Source: Leptodactylus fallax
Lineage: Eukaryota; Chordata; Amphibia; Anura; Leptodactylidae
DNA: 64,000 bases
Assembly: GCA_947044405.1 (NCBI GenBank)
Contig: CAMRHE010000011.1
Location: forward strand, 10,291,001 to 10,355,000
Direction of reading: 5' to 3'
Made by a program: the position numbers and the translations under genes. The notes beneath the pieces were generated by a model. It did no database searches, was not told where the DNA came from, and saw nothing but the letters and a program-made list of their open reading frames with translations. How positions within the stretch are numbered: the stretch's first letter is position 1; every line of letters starts with the position of its first letter. Shown piece by piece: positions 33,573 through 43,870 of the stretch.

Positions 33573-34231
33573 TGTAACGTTTCTGCCTGTTCTGATCTCT
33601 GCACCACCCTCCACTCGCACACTGCGGCGCAGGAGGCGTGTTCAGTTTGATTCCTTGCGTAGGGTTCTTGTTGCTCCGTCTGAAAACTGTCCTAGTACCT
33701 CTTGTCTATAATTGAATTTCAGCCACACCCGTCTTCTGCACCTTTGTATCTCTCCGTTCCTCTAACAGTTAATCTTAGCCTTGCCTGTGTGATTGACAAC
33801 CTGTCTACCAATCAAGTCTGGGACTGATCCTGGACTTCCTATAAACAGGTCATCATCTCACACATGGTCGCTGGCTATTGCGACTCTGTCCTGTGACTTT
33901 GTTCCTTGCTTGCTGTGCTCTTACTGTTTTTATTATTCTGACCTTTGGCTTTCCTTTTGAGTACTCTTTTGGATTACAATTTTGTACTACTTTGTCTCTC
34001 TGGCTTTGACCCTTGGCTTGCTTATTCCTCTTCTGTGTTGTTTGTCTTGTTCTGTGTGCCACTTATTTCTAGGAAGGGTTTTGCCGCCCAGTTGCTCCTG
34101 TCATTAGGGCAGTATGGCAATTAGGTAGGGACAGGGGCTGGGTTGAGCTTAGGACTCACTGTCTGTCTTCCCCTTCTTCCATTGTTCCACCAGCAGTACT
34201 AGGGAATTGCACAACAAGCAATTTCCTTACA
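33573..34231 (+). mobile_element. Solo LTR, 659 bp
   Basis: It starts TGTAACG and ends CCTTACA (TG...CA with TGTAA/TTACA inverted ends), flanked by the 5-bp duplication TCACC (33568-33572 and 34232-34236). A TATA-like CTATAAACAGG lies near 33840. The rest of the element was presumably lost by LTR-LTR recombination. The family is probably Ty3/Gypsy. It interrupts one arm of the large inverted repeat. Confidence 0.9.
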
Positions 34232-34445
34232 TCACCTTATCCACAGTGGTTTTGAGCTGTATACAGAAGTTTAAGGACTTGAGATATTTCCTGTCCTAAC
34301 TATCTACAGCTATACATTCACTGTGATTGCGTTACTTTATCTTTCACATGTGACTAGTCACTCTAATTGTGGTCACTACTAAGTCTAGGGCCTTTTTCTT
34401 TTAATATATATAATTAAAAGTTACATTTTAATCTCATTTTCCTGT

Positions 34446-35158
34446 GAAGTTCGGAATATTCGGATCAAACCCAGCTCAGAACGAATCTGTACTTACAATC
34501 ACTGAAGCAAAAAACTGGCTAAATCACTAAAAAAGTCTGAAGTGAGAACTTAGCAATATAGTCAATAAAACTTCTGGGCCTGCATGTAACCACACCCTCT
34601 GAATTGTGTCCATGCCAGGCAGAGTGCCTTATACCTAATGGTTCCACAAAAGCACACAATTTTCAACATACAGTATAATTGTTAGAACAACATGTTTATT
34701 CATGTAAAGATGTATGTGCAAGTACTACACAATTTATGACGCATTAATGCATTTTACATGTGGTGCTGTACCATAACCTGACATACAAAGAAGAAAAAAA
34801 TGAATTCCTACTGCATTATAAGAGTGAAGCTAAGTGGTTTTCATTGATAAGCTAAATTATTATTTTTAAGATACGTATGAAGCAGCTTTGGTATACAAAA
34901 TACAGGAAGTAACTCAAGATTAGTACAGTATAAATCATTTACTTCCCACGGTTTTATGTGGATTAGACTTACATTTCAATCAAAATGTATACAGGGTGGG
35001 GGGGATTTATTAAAACTGGCATTTTGTATGACTCTGCTGGTGCGAGATGCTTCAAAATGATTAAGAGACTCTGGCCACTTAATAATTCAGGAGTACCACT
35101 AGTGGTCCCTAGCACCAGGACTGAAATCTATGCCAGTCTCTGACCTCGATTTCAGGTA
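34446..35158. other. Mostly unassigned; repeat fragment at the end
   Basis: AT-rich. 34995-35150 starts GGGGGGATTTATTAAAACTGG and resembles a dispersed short repeat, into which the Gypsy element inserted. Confidence 0.4.
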
Positions 35159-35162
35159 CAAT

Positions 35163-36285
35163 TGCGGTGACCAGATGGAAGGTAACGCTGCAGTTGGGAT
35201 TGCGGGGTGCAGACAGCGCAGACTTGTCACGGTCTCTGGGCACGAGGGCGCAGCGCTGGTGCTGTCCCACGTTACCACCACTGGTACCGGTGATGAGGGG
35301 GCTGCACAAATGTTGGTGGTGATTGTTCCCCCGGGGCGCTTCCCCTATACTGTGCCGACTGGTGGTGTTTGGGGCGCCCTGATGTTGTCGGTGCAGAGTC
35401 AGACACAGAAACGGTTGTAAAGTTGAACTTTTACTTCCATGGGTGTGGAGGCACAAATGCTTAAACAGTTTCTTCAGTACACAATAAAGGGGTACGCCTG
35501 GTGACACAGCAAAGTCCTGGGGTGCAGGGTAGACTTGATGAAAGGTGTTCCTAGCCCCTTATACTTCAGTGTTACAGCCCTAAGGTGCGTCTGGGCTCCT
35601 ATTTGGCACATAGGAGGATGCCCACCATGATACTAGTACATAATATTCCCCACTCACGTTATGTGGTCCTGATAGCTCAGAGTTTCGGGGTGCAATAGTC
35701 AGGGTGGCAGGATATTCCACAGGTCTGGCCTTGGCCCCTGGATCCTGTGATACTTGCTATGGAGCACGTGTTCCAGAATGTTCTCTCCACAGTCTCATGC
35801 TGACAAGATAATGATGCTTGACTTCCTTCAGGGCGATGGCTAGGCAGACAGGGGACAGGATCTTCTGAATAGCTGGAGTATGTCAGCTCTCCAACCTTCC
35901 TGGGCCTGTCTAGGACTTGAGATTCCTGCACTAAACTCACTGCTTTCTTCACAGGACATCACACTTATCTCCTCACCTCCTCCTCCTAACACTCCACACT
36001 TCTAACTCCTCACACGCAGGACCTTCCTGCAGGGGTGTTACCATGGGGACCCAGTGATCAGCTGACTCCTCCCCTTTTCCCAGGCGATGTCCTCCCATTG
36101 AACATTTGGTTACTATTCAATCCTATGGGAGGTGTAATGCATGTGTGAGGCTCACTAGGTGGCGCTGTGTTGTGTGAGACTCAGGACCCCCTGCTATGTC
36201 ACACAGGCTATGAAGCAACAGGAAATAATACAATGACTACAGAGATCACCCTCAGCCCAGCCATAGCCAGCTCTGGGATGCCACA
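35163..36285 (-). repeat. 3' LTR of the Gypsy element
   Basis: Near-identical to 42657-43780. On the reverse strand it begins TGTGGCATCCC and ends GGTCACCGCA. TATAAGG (35557-35563 on the complementary strand) is a candidate TATA box, suggesting that U3 is about 720 bases long. I saw no convincing AATAAA signal. Confidence 0.95.
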
Positions 36286-36302
36286 TACTCCCCCTCTTTC
36301 AC
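36286..36302 (-). other. Polypurine tract
   Basis: Directly before the 3' LTR the reverse strand reads GAAAGAGGGGGAGTA, the purine run expected to prime plus-strand DNA synthesis. Confidence 0.85.
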
Positions 36303-36867
36303 TGAGCCGACCTCGGCGACGGGCTGGGGTGAAGGTGAGAAATGTAACATAACGTTAATAAATACGAATAAAGTGCAAATGTCACTAACAGTTTAGAAAA
36401 ATATAATACTTAGAAACTTGAGGTAAGACCTCCCGGCATAGTCCTGGAATGTCCATGAGAAGTCTGAAGGGTAACGGAGAGATAATTAAACTCAGACTTA
36501 TGGAACCTTTTGGCGGTACCATCAGACAGTCCATATAGAAACAACAGTAGTGCAAATGGGTCCAGAGGCTCTCTGGCACAAATTTCGTGAGTGTCCATTA
36601 TCATGAGAGTCTCTCTGAGAAACAATAAACAGTCCTTTCTGTAAGGAAGAGTAGGCACTCTAGCACGAATGTCCATACCGCAATGGGGTAACAGAACTTC
36701 CTTGGCTCGGTGAGCCAGGCACTATGGCTTGGATTGTTGCATATAAATGTAAATACTATATTACATGGCAAGATATTATATATATACTGTATATACACAC
36801 AGGAAAAACATTAATGTAATCAGAGCAGGAATAACATATATACAGAAGCAGAGACAGTTAACCTCTT
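36303..36867 (-). other. Non-coding tail between pol and polypurine tract
   Basis: About 560 bases without a convincing gene. An 88-codon frame (36410-36676) shows no signal peptide or membrane segment of an envelope protein, so I leave it uncalled. Confidence 0.6.
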
Positions 36868-39800
36868 TTACCCAAGGACAGCCATGGCATCACTATAGCG
36901 TGTTGGAGGTATGCCTTTTGTGGTACGCTCAGAACGCCTAAGTGGAACGAGATTTGGATCAGGAACAGAGTCACTGAAATCAATTAAATCATCTGTCGAA
37001 GGGTTCTCTTGCACTAGAGCAATTGGTGGATAACAGCTAAATGGTAGTAGTTTAGGCGCCCACATAAGCTCAGTTAACGTTGGGGGTCTCTCTTTCGCTT
37101 CAGAAGGTGACAAGATCTCTGTACTCGTTGTCTCAGCTGGGGGCACCTCTGTGGATAGTCCTTCTTTAAGGCACAGCTTCAGACGGTTTCGGTGTACTAC
37201 TTGGGGCTGTCTCCCAGGTTTAGAGATCTCATACACGTCGGATTCAGGATATGGTATGGAGATGATACTGTATGGTTCTTTCTCCCAGAATGGATCCAAT
37301 TTCCCATTCCGATGGTTATTCCTTAACCATACACGGTCGCCAACTTTCAGGGGCGCTGCATGGGCGCGATGGTTGTAATCCTCCTGTTGTCTCCTACGAA
37401 CCTCATCCATGCGCGTTTCAACTATCTCTTTAGCTTCCTCCATACGTCGGCGGTGTTCAACAACCCAGTCTATTATGGGTAGTGGATTGATGGTGTCAGG
37501 GACCTTCACACCAAGGGTTAAGTCTGAAGGAAGTTGACCTTGTCTTCCAAACATTAGATAAAATGGTGCGTATCCCGTAGATGTTTGGGGTGTGTTGTTG
37601 TAAATATAGGCCAAGTCCTTGATACGCTCAGGCCACTCAACACCAGGTGTAACTGCGGCTGTTCTTAGCATGCCGATGATCACTTGATTTGCCTTCTCGC
37701 ACATACCATTCCCTTGAGGGTGATACGCTGTGGTTCGCAACTTCTTGCAGTCTTGGAACTGACACAGCTCACGGAACAATTGGGATTCAAACGCCGATCC
37801 ACGGTCGGTGAGGATATGCTCAGGACAACCGTAATGGCGGACAAACTCTGCGTAGAAGGTCTCAGCCGTAGTTCTTGCTGTAAGATCTCTGACAGGCACG
37901 ATGACAAGGAACTTGGAGTAATGATCCACCATTGTCAGAGCGTAGCTGTAGCCGGAACGTGTGGGACCCAACTTCACATGGTCCAGAGCAACAATTTCAC
38001 ACGGCTTTTGAGTCTTAATTGGATGTAGAGGGGCCTTCTGATCTCTTCGACCTTCCTTGGTGATACTACAGGCGGGACACTCTCGGCACCAACTCTCAAT
38101 GTCACTCCTCATCCCAACCCAATAGAAGCGACGACGGATGGTAGCTTCGGTCTTTTGTACCCCGAAGTGACCAGATCTGTCATGATACGCCTCAAGTATC
38201 ATCTGTGCGTCTCTTCTTGGTACGAGGATCTGATGAAGCCTTTCACCTGTGACAGGATCAAGAGTGTTTCTATGTAGAAGGCCTCGTTGGACAAACAGGC
38301 GCTTCCTCTGTCGCCAAAGGCGTTTTAATTCCACGTCATGAAGACCTCTCTTTACACGGGTTGGTATTCTTCCTGTAAGCAGGAAATCTGACAATTCTCC
38401 TAAAACTCTGCTCTCTTCTTGGAACATTTTCCACAGAGATGGCTCCTGGAGGGATTCGGCAGCTGTTTTCGCCAGAGATTCTCCTTCTACAGGGACACCA
38501 ATAGCAACCTGTTGGGCAAACTTGTTGTAGAATGGTGGCATCTCCACCTCTTCCCAAATGTCTTCTCGGGGTGGTTCTTCTCCCACAGGCAACCTTGAGA
38601 GTGCATCAGCGTTAGCGTTGGACTTGCCACTGCGATACTTGACAGAGAACTTGTAATTCGCGAGTCTTGAGGCCCACCGTTGTTCAAGGGCTCCCAGTCG
38701 AGCAGTGTCCAGATGCGCCAACGGATTGTTATCTGTGTACACGGTAAAGGGTGTGGCAGCCAGGTAGTCTTTAAACTTCTCTGTCACGGCCCAGACAAGC
38801 GCCAGAAGTTCGAGTTTGAAAGAACTATAGTTCTGGTCGTTCTTCTCTGCGCCTCTCAGACTCCTGCTGGCGTAGGCGATGACTCGCTCTTTGTTGTCCT
38901 GAACCTGGGACAACACTGCACCCAAACCTTGGTGACTTGCATCTGTGTACAAGCGGAATGGCTGACTGTAGTCAGGATAGGCTAGAATTGGTGGTTGCGT
39001 CAGAAGTGCTTTAAGCGCTTGAAAGGCTTCCTCTTGACGCGCTGTCCAGTCTACCGGAAGTTTTCGGTTGTAGTTTTCTCTGGGACAACCGCACAACAAC
39101 TCGTTCAGAGGCTCGGCTACTTGGGCGAAGTGTGGTATGAAACGCCGGTAGTAACCTGCGAATCCAAGGAAGCTTCGGACTTCTTTGACAGTAGTTGGTC
39201 TTCGCCAGTTCTGGACTGCAGTGATCTTTTCAGGATCAGGTTGGACGCCTTGTGCGCTCACGACATGCCCAAGGTAGTGAACTTGGGGTTTCAACAGGTA
39301 GCACTTGGAGGGCTTCACCTTTAGGCCGTGCTGTATAAGTACCTTGAATACCTCGGACAGGTGACGAAGGTGTTCTTGGTATGTCTGGGAGAATACAATA
39401 ACATCGTCCAGGTACAGTAGCACACTCTGGAAATTCTCATGGCCGAGGCACCTCTCCATAAGCCGTTGGAATGTGGCTGGGGCATTACATAGCCCAAATG
39501 GCATACTATTGAATTCAAAGAGTCCCATCGGGGTCGTAAACGCAGTCTTTTCACGATCTTCAGGCGCCATAGGGACTTGCCAGTATCCACTGGTTAAGTC
39601 CAGGGTCGAGAAACAGGTAGCTGATCCCAAAGCCGTTAGAGATTCCTCAATCCGCGGCAATGGGTATGCGTCTTTGTGCGTGACGTTGTTGAGTTTACGA
39701 TAGTCCACACAAAATCGTAGGGTTCCGTCTTTCTTCTTGACAAGGACTAGCGGGGCTGGCCAGGGGCTGTTACTCTCCCGGATGACATCAGCATCTCGCA

Positions 39801-40935
39801 TCTCTTGGATCAACTTTTTCACCGGTTGGTACATCGCTGGTGGTATTGGACGGTGACGCTCCTTGATTGGATGGTGGTCGCCAGTCAGAATGCGATGTTG
39901 TATTGTCGTGGTCTTACCAAAGTCCAATGAGTGTTTGCTGAATGCCTGTTGGTAACGCTTGGCCACATTGCGAACCCCATTGATATGCTCTATAGGGGTA
40001 TTGGCGTCTCCCACGTTCAATTCATCCCACCAGGACTTCGTGGCTCCATTCTGAATGTTCTCAGCAGCTTGGGTGGAACGCTGTGTGGCGGTAGAATCAC
40101 CAGAGAGAATGTCTTCTGGTGCAAACCGGTGTAGCAGGGCCACAGAGTGGAACTTGTGGAGGTTCACTGGAGCATCGCCCAAGTTGACTAAGCGGACAGG
40201 AACACGTCCATTGGAAACTGTGACAAGGCTGCGGGCAGCCATGACAAGTGGTTGGCCATCTATCTGTATGGGTTGTAGCAAGGCCTCGTAGTCCTGATTT
40301 TCTATGCCCGGACGGGCACGGCACCACACCATAGTTTCTGTTCCAGGCTGTAGGGTTACTGGACGGGTATCTTGGATCCGGACTCGACCAATTTCACCTT
40401 GTTTGTTGGCGAACTTGCGCTGGGCATTGAGTACACGAATGGCCCGCTGAATGGTCTGCTGGTCACTGGGAGAAGCTGTAAGGAGAGAGGCATGCAAGGC
40501 ATCCAACACTTCTGCAAAGCAATGGCGTAAAACATTCATGCCTAATATTACAAATGCAAACCTATCATCCTCTACATCAGTGACAATTACACCCTGTCTA
40601 GGCAGTTTCAAGTCCCCAATCTGGATAGTGGGTTCCCAATAACCCTGCTGTGGTATGGGCTGTCCATTGCTGGCACACAGATTTATCCATGTGTCAGGTG
40701 TTCTATTCAACACACCTAAGTCCCAATGTTCAAGGAACACCTGCTTGCGCAGGGTTGTTACCTGAGATCCAGTGTCCACCAACGCTGTCAGAGGGACGCC
40801 GTTCACCCGGAATGTGATGTGTGGGCAGGCTGAGACGAAGCGTGACAATGGCACTGAAGATTCTCCTGGGCCCTTCTTCTTTCCTCCCGAGGGGCGGCCC
40901 GCTGCCTCGGGGGTGGCCCGTTTAACTGAAAACAC
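36868..40935 (-). CDS. pol: Gypsy Pol polyprotein (PR-RT-RNase H-IN)
   Basis: 1355 codons without a stop, in the -1 frame relative to gag, with which it overlaps by 133 bases; 40935 is only the first ATG of the open frame, and the protein should be made as a Gag-Pol fusion. Protease: LVDTGSQ (Asp54). Reverse transcriptase: LDLTSGYW (Asp446) and YLDD (508-511). RNase H: YTDAS (Asp665), Glu709, YTDNN (Asp735). Integrase: zinc-binding His918, His923, Cys950, Cys953, then catalytic Asp985, Asp1044 and Glu1080 (35 residues between the last two). The C-terminal part has GDRVWLRN and HRNRLKLC, the usual DNA-binding region. All catalytic residues I can identify are intact, so the enzymes could be functional. 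Confidence 0.96.
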   Translation of the reverse strand: MFSVKRATPEAAGRPSGGKKKGPGESSVPLSRFVSACPHITFRVNGVPLTALVDTGSQVTTLRKQVFLEHWDLGVLNRTPDTWINLCASNGQPIPQQGYWEPTIQIGDLKLPRQGVIVTDVEDDRFAFVILGMNVLRHCFAEVLDALHASLLTASPSDQQTIQRAIRVLNAQRKFANKQGEIGRVRIQDTRPVTLQPGTETMVWCRARPGIENQDYEALLQPIQIDGQPLVMAARSLVTVSNGRVPVRLVNLGDAPVNLHKFHSVALLHRFAPEDILSGDSTATQRSTQAAENIQNGATKSWWDELNVGDANTPIEHINGVRNVAKRYQQAFSKHSLDFGKTTTIQHRILTGDHHPIKERHRPIPPAMYQPVKKLIQEMRDADVIRESNSPWPAPLVLVKKKDGTLRFCVDYRKLNNVTHKDAYPLPRIEESLTALGSATCFSTLDLTSGYWQVPMAPEDREKTAFTTPMGLFEFNSMPFGLCNAPATFQRLMERCLGHENFQSVLLYLDDVIVFSQTYQEHLRHLSEVFKVLIQHGLKVKPSKCYLLKPQVHYLGHVVSAQGVQPDPEKITAVQNWRRPTTVKEVRSFLGFAGYYRRFIPHFAQVAEPLNELLCGCPRENYNRKLPVDWTARQEEAFQALKALLTQPPILAYPDYSQPFRLYTDASHQGLGAVLSQVQDNKERVIAYASRSLRGAEKNDQNYSSFKLELLALVWAVTEKFKDYLAATPFTVYTDNNPLAHLDTARLGALEQRWASRLANYKFSVKYRSGKSNANADALSRLPVGEEPPREDIWEEVEMPPFYNKFAQQVAIGVPVEGESLAKTAAESLQEPSLWKMFQEESRVLGELSDFLLTGRIPTRVKRGLHDVELKRLWRQRKRLFVQRGLLHRNTLDPVTGERLHQILVPRRDAQMILEAYHDRSGHFGVQKTEATIRRRFYWVGMRSDIESWCRECPACSITKEGRRDQKAPLHPIKTQKPCEIVALDHVKLGPTRSGYSYALTMVDHYSKFLVIVPVRDLTARTTAETFYAEFVRHYGCPEHILTDRGSAFESQLFRELCQFQDCKKLRTTAYHPQGNGMCEKANQVIIGMLRTAAVTPGVEWPERIKDLAYIYNNTPQTSTGYAPFYLMFGRQGQLPSDLTLGVKVPDTINPLPIIDWVVEHRRRMEEAKEIVETRMDEVRRRQQEDYNHRAHAAPLKVGDRVWLRNNHRNGKLDPFWEKEPYSIISIPYPESDVYEISKPGRQPQVVHRNRLKLCLKEGLSTEVPPAETTSTEILSPSEAKERPPTLTELMWAPKLLPFSCYPPIALVQENPSTDDLIDFSDSVPDPNLVPLRRSERTTKGIPPTRYSDAMAVLG

Positions 40936-41891
40936 TGAGGCCTGGTGTGTCCATATCTATGGCAATAGGTACAGTATGGCCTCTCATTCTGCGGAGGTTT
41001 CACTGAAGACGGACGTCTGGGTGGCGACTCAGGTGAGATGATGAGACTTCGCAAAGGATCACTGGACGATGAAGACGGCTGGGTCAGACGATCTAGACGG
41101 ACGGTGATCTGTTCCATGGCACGGGTCAGATGATCCACTCGGGCCAGAAGGTCATCTCTGGAGTCTGCTGGTGTAGTCTGCGCAGTTTGGGCAGCAGGTG
41201 AGGTACCCAGAGGTAGTGGCAGGACAACTGGAGCAATGCTTGTTGAGGGTCCAGGTGAGGGAGCACAGATGACTGGGCTCGGCTGGGGCTGCTCCTGTCC
41301 CAAGACCTGGATGGCAAGGGCCTTGAAGTCAGCAAACGTGATGCTGGGATGTTGTGCAGCAAGCATTCGCAACTGACTCTGGAGCAATGTGGTACCCGCC
41401 CCTTCTATGAAGCGGTCAAGCAAGATTTTATCAGAGTCCACATTTTCACGTGGATCCACTTGCACCACAGCTCTGAATGCCTCTTGGAGGGATAAAGCAT
41501 AGTCCCGCAGGGTCTCACCAGGTAGTTGTCGTCTGGAAAAGAAGCGCATCTTTACCTCGGAGACAGATCGCACGTCAAAGTTCACCTGGAGTTTGTCCAG
41601 AATTTGCCCAGGGATTCTTTTGTCAGAGGCAGGCCAGGATTTGACCTCCCTAGCTGCAGCACCCTCAAGCTGGCCCAGCAGGATCTGAATCTGCTGTTCT
41701 GTATTCAGAGGATAGAACTGGAAGAGAGACAGCATCTTCTCACGAAAGTCCCTGAGGGTATGCGCCTCCCCTTTGTAGCGCGGCAGCCATGGTGCACCAG
41801 GGTAAAATGGCATGGAGAATGGTAGGCTGCTCGCCATGGGCACTGCTGGATCACTAGAAACAGATGGCACAATGTCACTTTGCTCAGTCAT
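40803..41891 (-). CDS. gag: Gypsy Gag protein
   Basis: 362 residues from ATG at 41891 to TGA at 40803-40805. The start follows a 765-base leader and is the first in the long open frame. The central region (YKGEAHTLRDFREKMLSLFQ to about residue 200) looks like a retrotransposon capsid domain, followed by a Pro-rich stretch. A CCHC zinc knuckle (Cys307, Cys310, His315, Cys320; CTYCHRYGHTRPQC) binds RNA. Gag assembles the particle in which reverse transcription occurs. The end overlaps pol and carries the frameshift signal. Confidence 0.95.
   Translation of the reverse strand: MTEQSDIVPSVSSDPAVPMASSLPFSMPFYPGAPWLPRYKGEAHTLRDFREKMLSLFQFYPLNTEQQIQILLGQLEGAAAREVKSWPASDKRIPGQILDKLQVNFDVRSVSEVKMRFFSRRQLPGETLRDYALSLQEAFRAVVQVDPRENVDSDKILLDRFIEGAGTTLLQSQLRMLAAQHPSITFADFKALAIQVLGQEQPQPSPVICAPSPGPSTSIAPVVLPLPLGTSPAAQTAQTTPADSRDDLLARVDHLTRAMEQITVRLDRLTQPSSSSSDPLRSLIISPESPPRRPSSVKPPQNERPYCTYCHRYGHTRPQCFQLNGPPPRQRAAPREERRRAQENLQCHCHASSQPAHTSHSG
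40860..40926 (-). promoter_or_regulatory. -1 ribosomal frameshift signal
   Basis: In the gag-pol overlap the reverse strand has G TTA AAC (40920-40926) in the gag frame. Slipping back one base gives GTT AAA in the pol frame. Eight bases later a stem CCCGAGG/CCTCGGG with a 12-base GC-rich loop can form. Slippery heptamer, short spacer and stem are the standard parts. GTTAAAC is a known slippery heptamer in arteriviruses. Confidence 0.8.
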
Positions 41892-42656
41892 GTTGTTTGC
41901 AGGTATGACTGAAATTAGGTCGCCGTCTCTTTAAGAAACTCAACTGCTTGCTGGCAGGGAATGGAGACTACAACTTGGAATGCTGTCCCTTTAAGAATGC
42001 TGTAGCTATTAACAGAGTCACTGTGATGCAGGCTGACGGTGTGCTCCCCGTCTTTAATGGTGGCACTCCCCACGGACACTGTACACGGAAAACACTCGCT
42101 GGGGCCGTGGGAGGACTGAAGACAAGGACAGGGAGGCACAGTACTCACTGACAGCAACTGCAGCGTGGACCAGAGATCAGCGGTGCACAGCAGGGACGGT
42201 GATGCGGCACCGGAGAGTCAGAAATGGCGCCAGCACGTTCGCCTTTCACTTTCTTGTATGGGTGCGCTGGAGCATTGCGCTCAGCATTCTGGGCTCTCCT
42301 AAGATGGCGGCAGATGGGTCTCCTGGCCTCATGGGCAGTGCTAAAAATCTCCCGCACTTTTGCAAGGTACAGTTAACCCTTTGTGGGTGTTCTTACACAG
42401 CGATGTGGCGCAGCAAACAAGTCCTGGGCGTTTTAACTCTTCCAGGGCTGTAACACACTGAGAGGACAGTCTTTAGGGCTTACTTCAGGGGTATAGGGCT
42501 CCCCCCTCTTTGTGGCAAGCACTCTCAGGGAATAAACTTGATCTTAGCAAAGTCCACAATAAAGACCGATGCTCTGGAGACAATTTGGCGCACTTTTCGT
42601 GGCGACTTTCTCAAAATGGCACACACCCGTATCCTGTTCGTGACGCCAGTTTTTCT
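41892..42656 (-). other. Leader with primer-binding site
   Basis: 765 bases between the 5' LTR and gag. The reverse strand of 42633-42648 reads TGGCGTCACGAACAGG, whose complement ends in CCA as a tRNA 3' end would. It begins 8 bases from the LTR, slightly further than usual. I cannot name the tRNA. Confidence 0.7.
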
Positions 42657-43780
42657 TGCGGTGACCAGATGGAAGGTAACGCTGCAGTTGGGATTGCGGG
42701 GGTGCAGACAGCGCAGACTTGTCACGGTCTCTGGGCACGAGGGCGCAGCGCTGGTGCTGTCCCACGTTACCACCACTGGTACCGGTGATGAGGGGGCTGC
42801 ACAAATGTTGGTGGTGATTGTTCCCCCGGGGCGCTTCCCCTATACTGTGCCGACTGGTGGTGTTTGGGGCGCCCTGATGTTGTCGGTGCAGAGTCAGACA
42901 CAGAAACGGTTGTAAAGTTGAACTTTTACTTCCATGGGTGTGGAGGCACAAATGCTTAAACAGTTTCTTCAGTACACAATAAAGGGGTACGCCTGGTGAC
43001 ACAGCAAAGTCCTGGGGTGCAGGGTAGACTTGATGAAAGGTGTTCCTAGCCCCTTATACTTCAGTGTTACAGCCCTAAGGTGCGTCTGGGCTCCTATTTG
43101 GCACATAGGAGGATGCCCACCATGATACTAGTACATAATATTCCCCACTCACGTTATGTGGTCCTGATAGCTCAGAGTTTCGGGGTGCAATAGTCAGGGT
43201 GGCAGGATATTCCACAGGTCTGGCCTTGGCCCCTGGATCCTGTGATACTTGCTATGGAGCACGTGTTCCAGAATGTTCTCTCCACAGTCTCATGCTGACA
43301 AGATAATGATGCTTGACTTCCTTCAGGGCGATGGCTAGGCAGACAGGGGACAGGATCTTCTGAATAGCTGGAGTATGTCAGCTCTCCAACCTTCCTGGGC
43401 CTGTCTAGGACTTGAGATTCCTGCACTAAACTCACTGCTTTCTTCACAGGACATCACACTTATCTCCTCACCTCCTCCTCCTAACACTCCACACTTCTAA
43501 CTCCTCACACGCAGGACCTTCCTGCAGGGGTGTTACCATGGGGACCCAGTGATCAGCTGACTCCTCCCCTTTTCCCAGGCGATGTCCTCCCATTGAACAT
43601 TTGGTTACTATTCAATCCTATGGGAGGTGTAATGCATGTGTGAGGCTCACTAGGTGGCGCTGTGTTGTGTGAGACTCAGGACCCCCTGCTATGTCACACA
43701 GGCTATGAAGCAACAGGAAATAATACAATGACTACAGAGATCACCCTCAGCCCAGCCATAGCCAGCTCTGGGATGCCACA
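42657..43780 (-). repeat. 5' LTR of the Gypsy element
   Basis: Promoter-bearing copy, essentially identical to 35163-36285, with one additional G near 42700. Flanked on the outside by CAAT. Confidence 0.95.
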
Positions 43781-43784
43781 CAAT

Positions 43785-43870
43785 CACCATATGTTTCAGA
43801 CTATAAGACACTCTTTTTGGCAAAGAAAAACCTTGGTTTCCACGGGTAACCGTTTTTTAAGCTGATTAGG
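43785..43870. mobile_element. pogo-like MITE terminus
   Basis: CCATATGTTTCAGACTATAAG followed by ACACTCTTTTTGGCAAAG resembles the terminal repeat of the remnant at 22799. The Gypsy element inserted at or just outside this end. No opposite end was found. Confidence 0.4.

Larger units (their letters stand above)
29747..34445. mobile_element. Composite inverted-repeat element with nested insertions
   Basis: 29747-29907 plus 31769-31880 (one arm, split by a Tc1 element) is the reverse complement of 33534-33572 plus 34237-34445 (other arm, split by a solo LTR). Shared blocks include AGTGACTAGTCACATGTGA-type sequence, CTTGAGATATTTCC and CACTAATAGTAGAGATCACC. The interior (31881-33533) holds an L2 LINE and a hammerhead-like motif. 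A Penelope-like element with inverted pseudo-LTRs would fit, but no coding part of one remains. That identity is inference. Confidence 0.7.
35163..43780 (-). mobile_element. Complete Ty3/Gypsy LTR retrotransposon, 8618 bp
   Basis: Two LTRs of 1123 and 1124 bp (35163-36285 and 42657-43780) differ, as far as I can compare them, by a single G in a G-run. Both begin TGCGG and end CCACA on the forward strand. CAAT precedes the left LTR (35159-35162) and follows the right LTR (43781-43784), a 4-bp target duplication. Read on the reverse strand the order is LTR, primer-binding site, 765-base leader, gag, pol, polypurine tract, LTR. Both genes are open throughout. There is no envelope-like frame between pol and the 3' LTR. 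Confidence 0.97.

Noticed and set aside
35109..35507. 132-codon frame across the LTR, repeated in the other LTR
   Set aside because: It overlaps the LTR boundary and flanking host DNA, has no domain, and is duplicated only because the LTRs are identical.
36410..36676. Possible envelope gene of the Gypsy element
   Set aside because: Only 88 codons, without signal peptide, glycosylation pattern or membrane segment.
37151..39703. Forward-strand frames across pol
   Set aside because: They are shadows of the intact reverse-strand pol gene.
42633..42648. A tRNA gene
   Set aside because: Only 16 bases complementary to a tRNA 3' end; it is a primer-binding site, not a gene.
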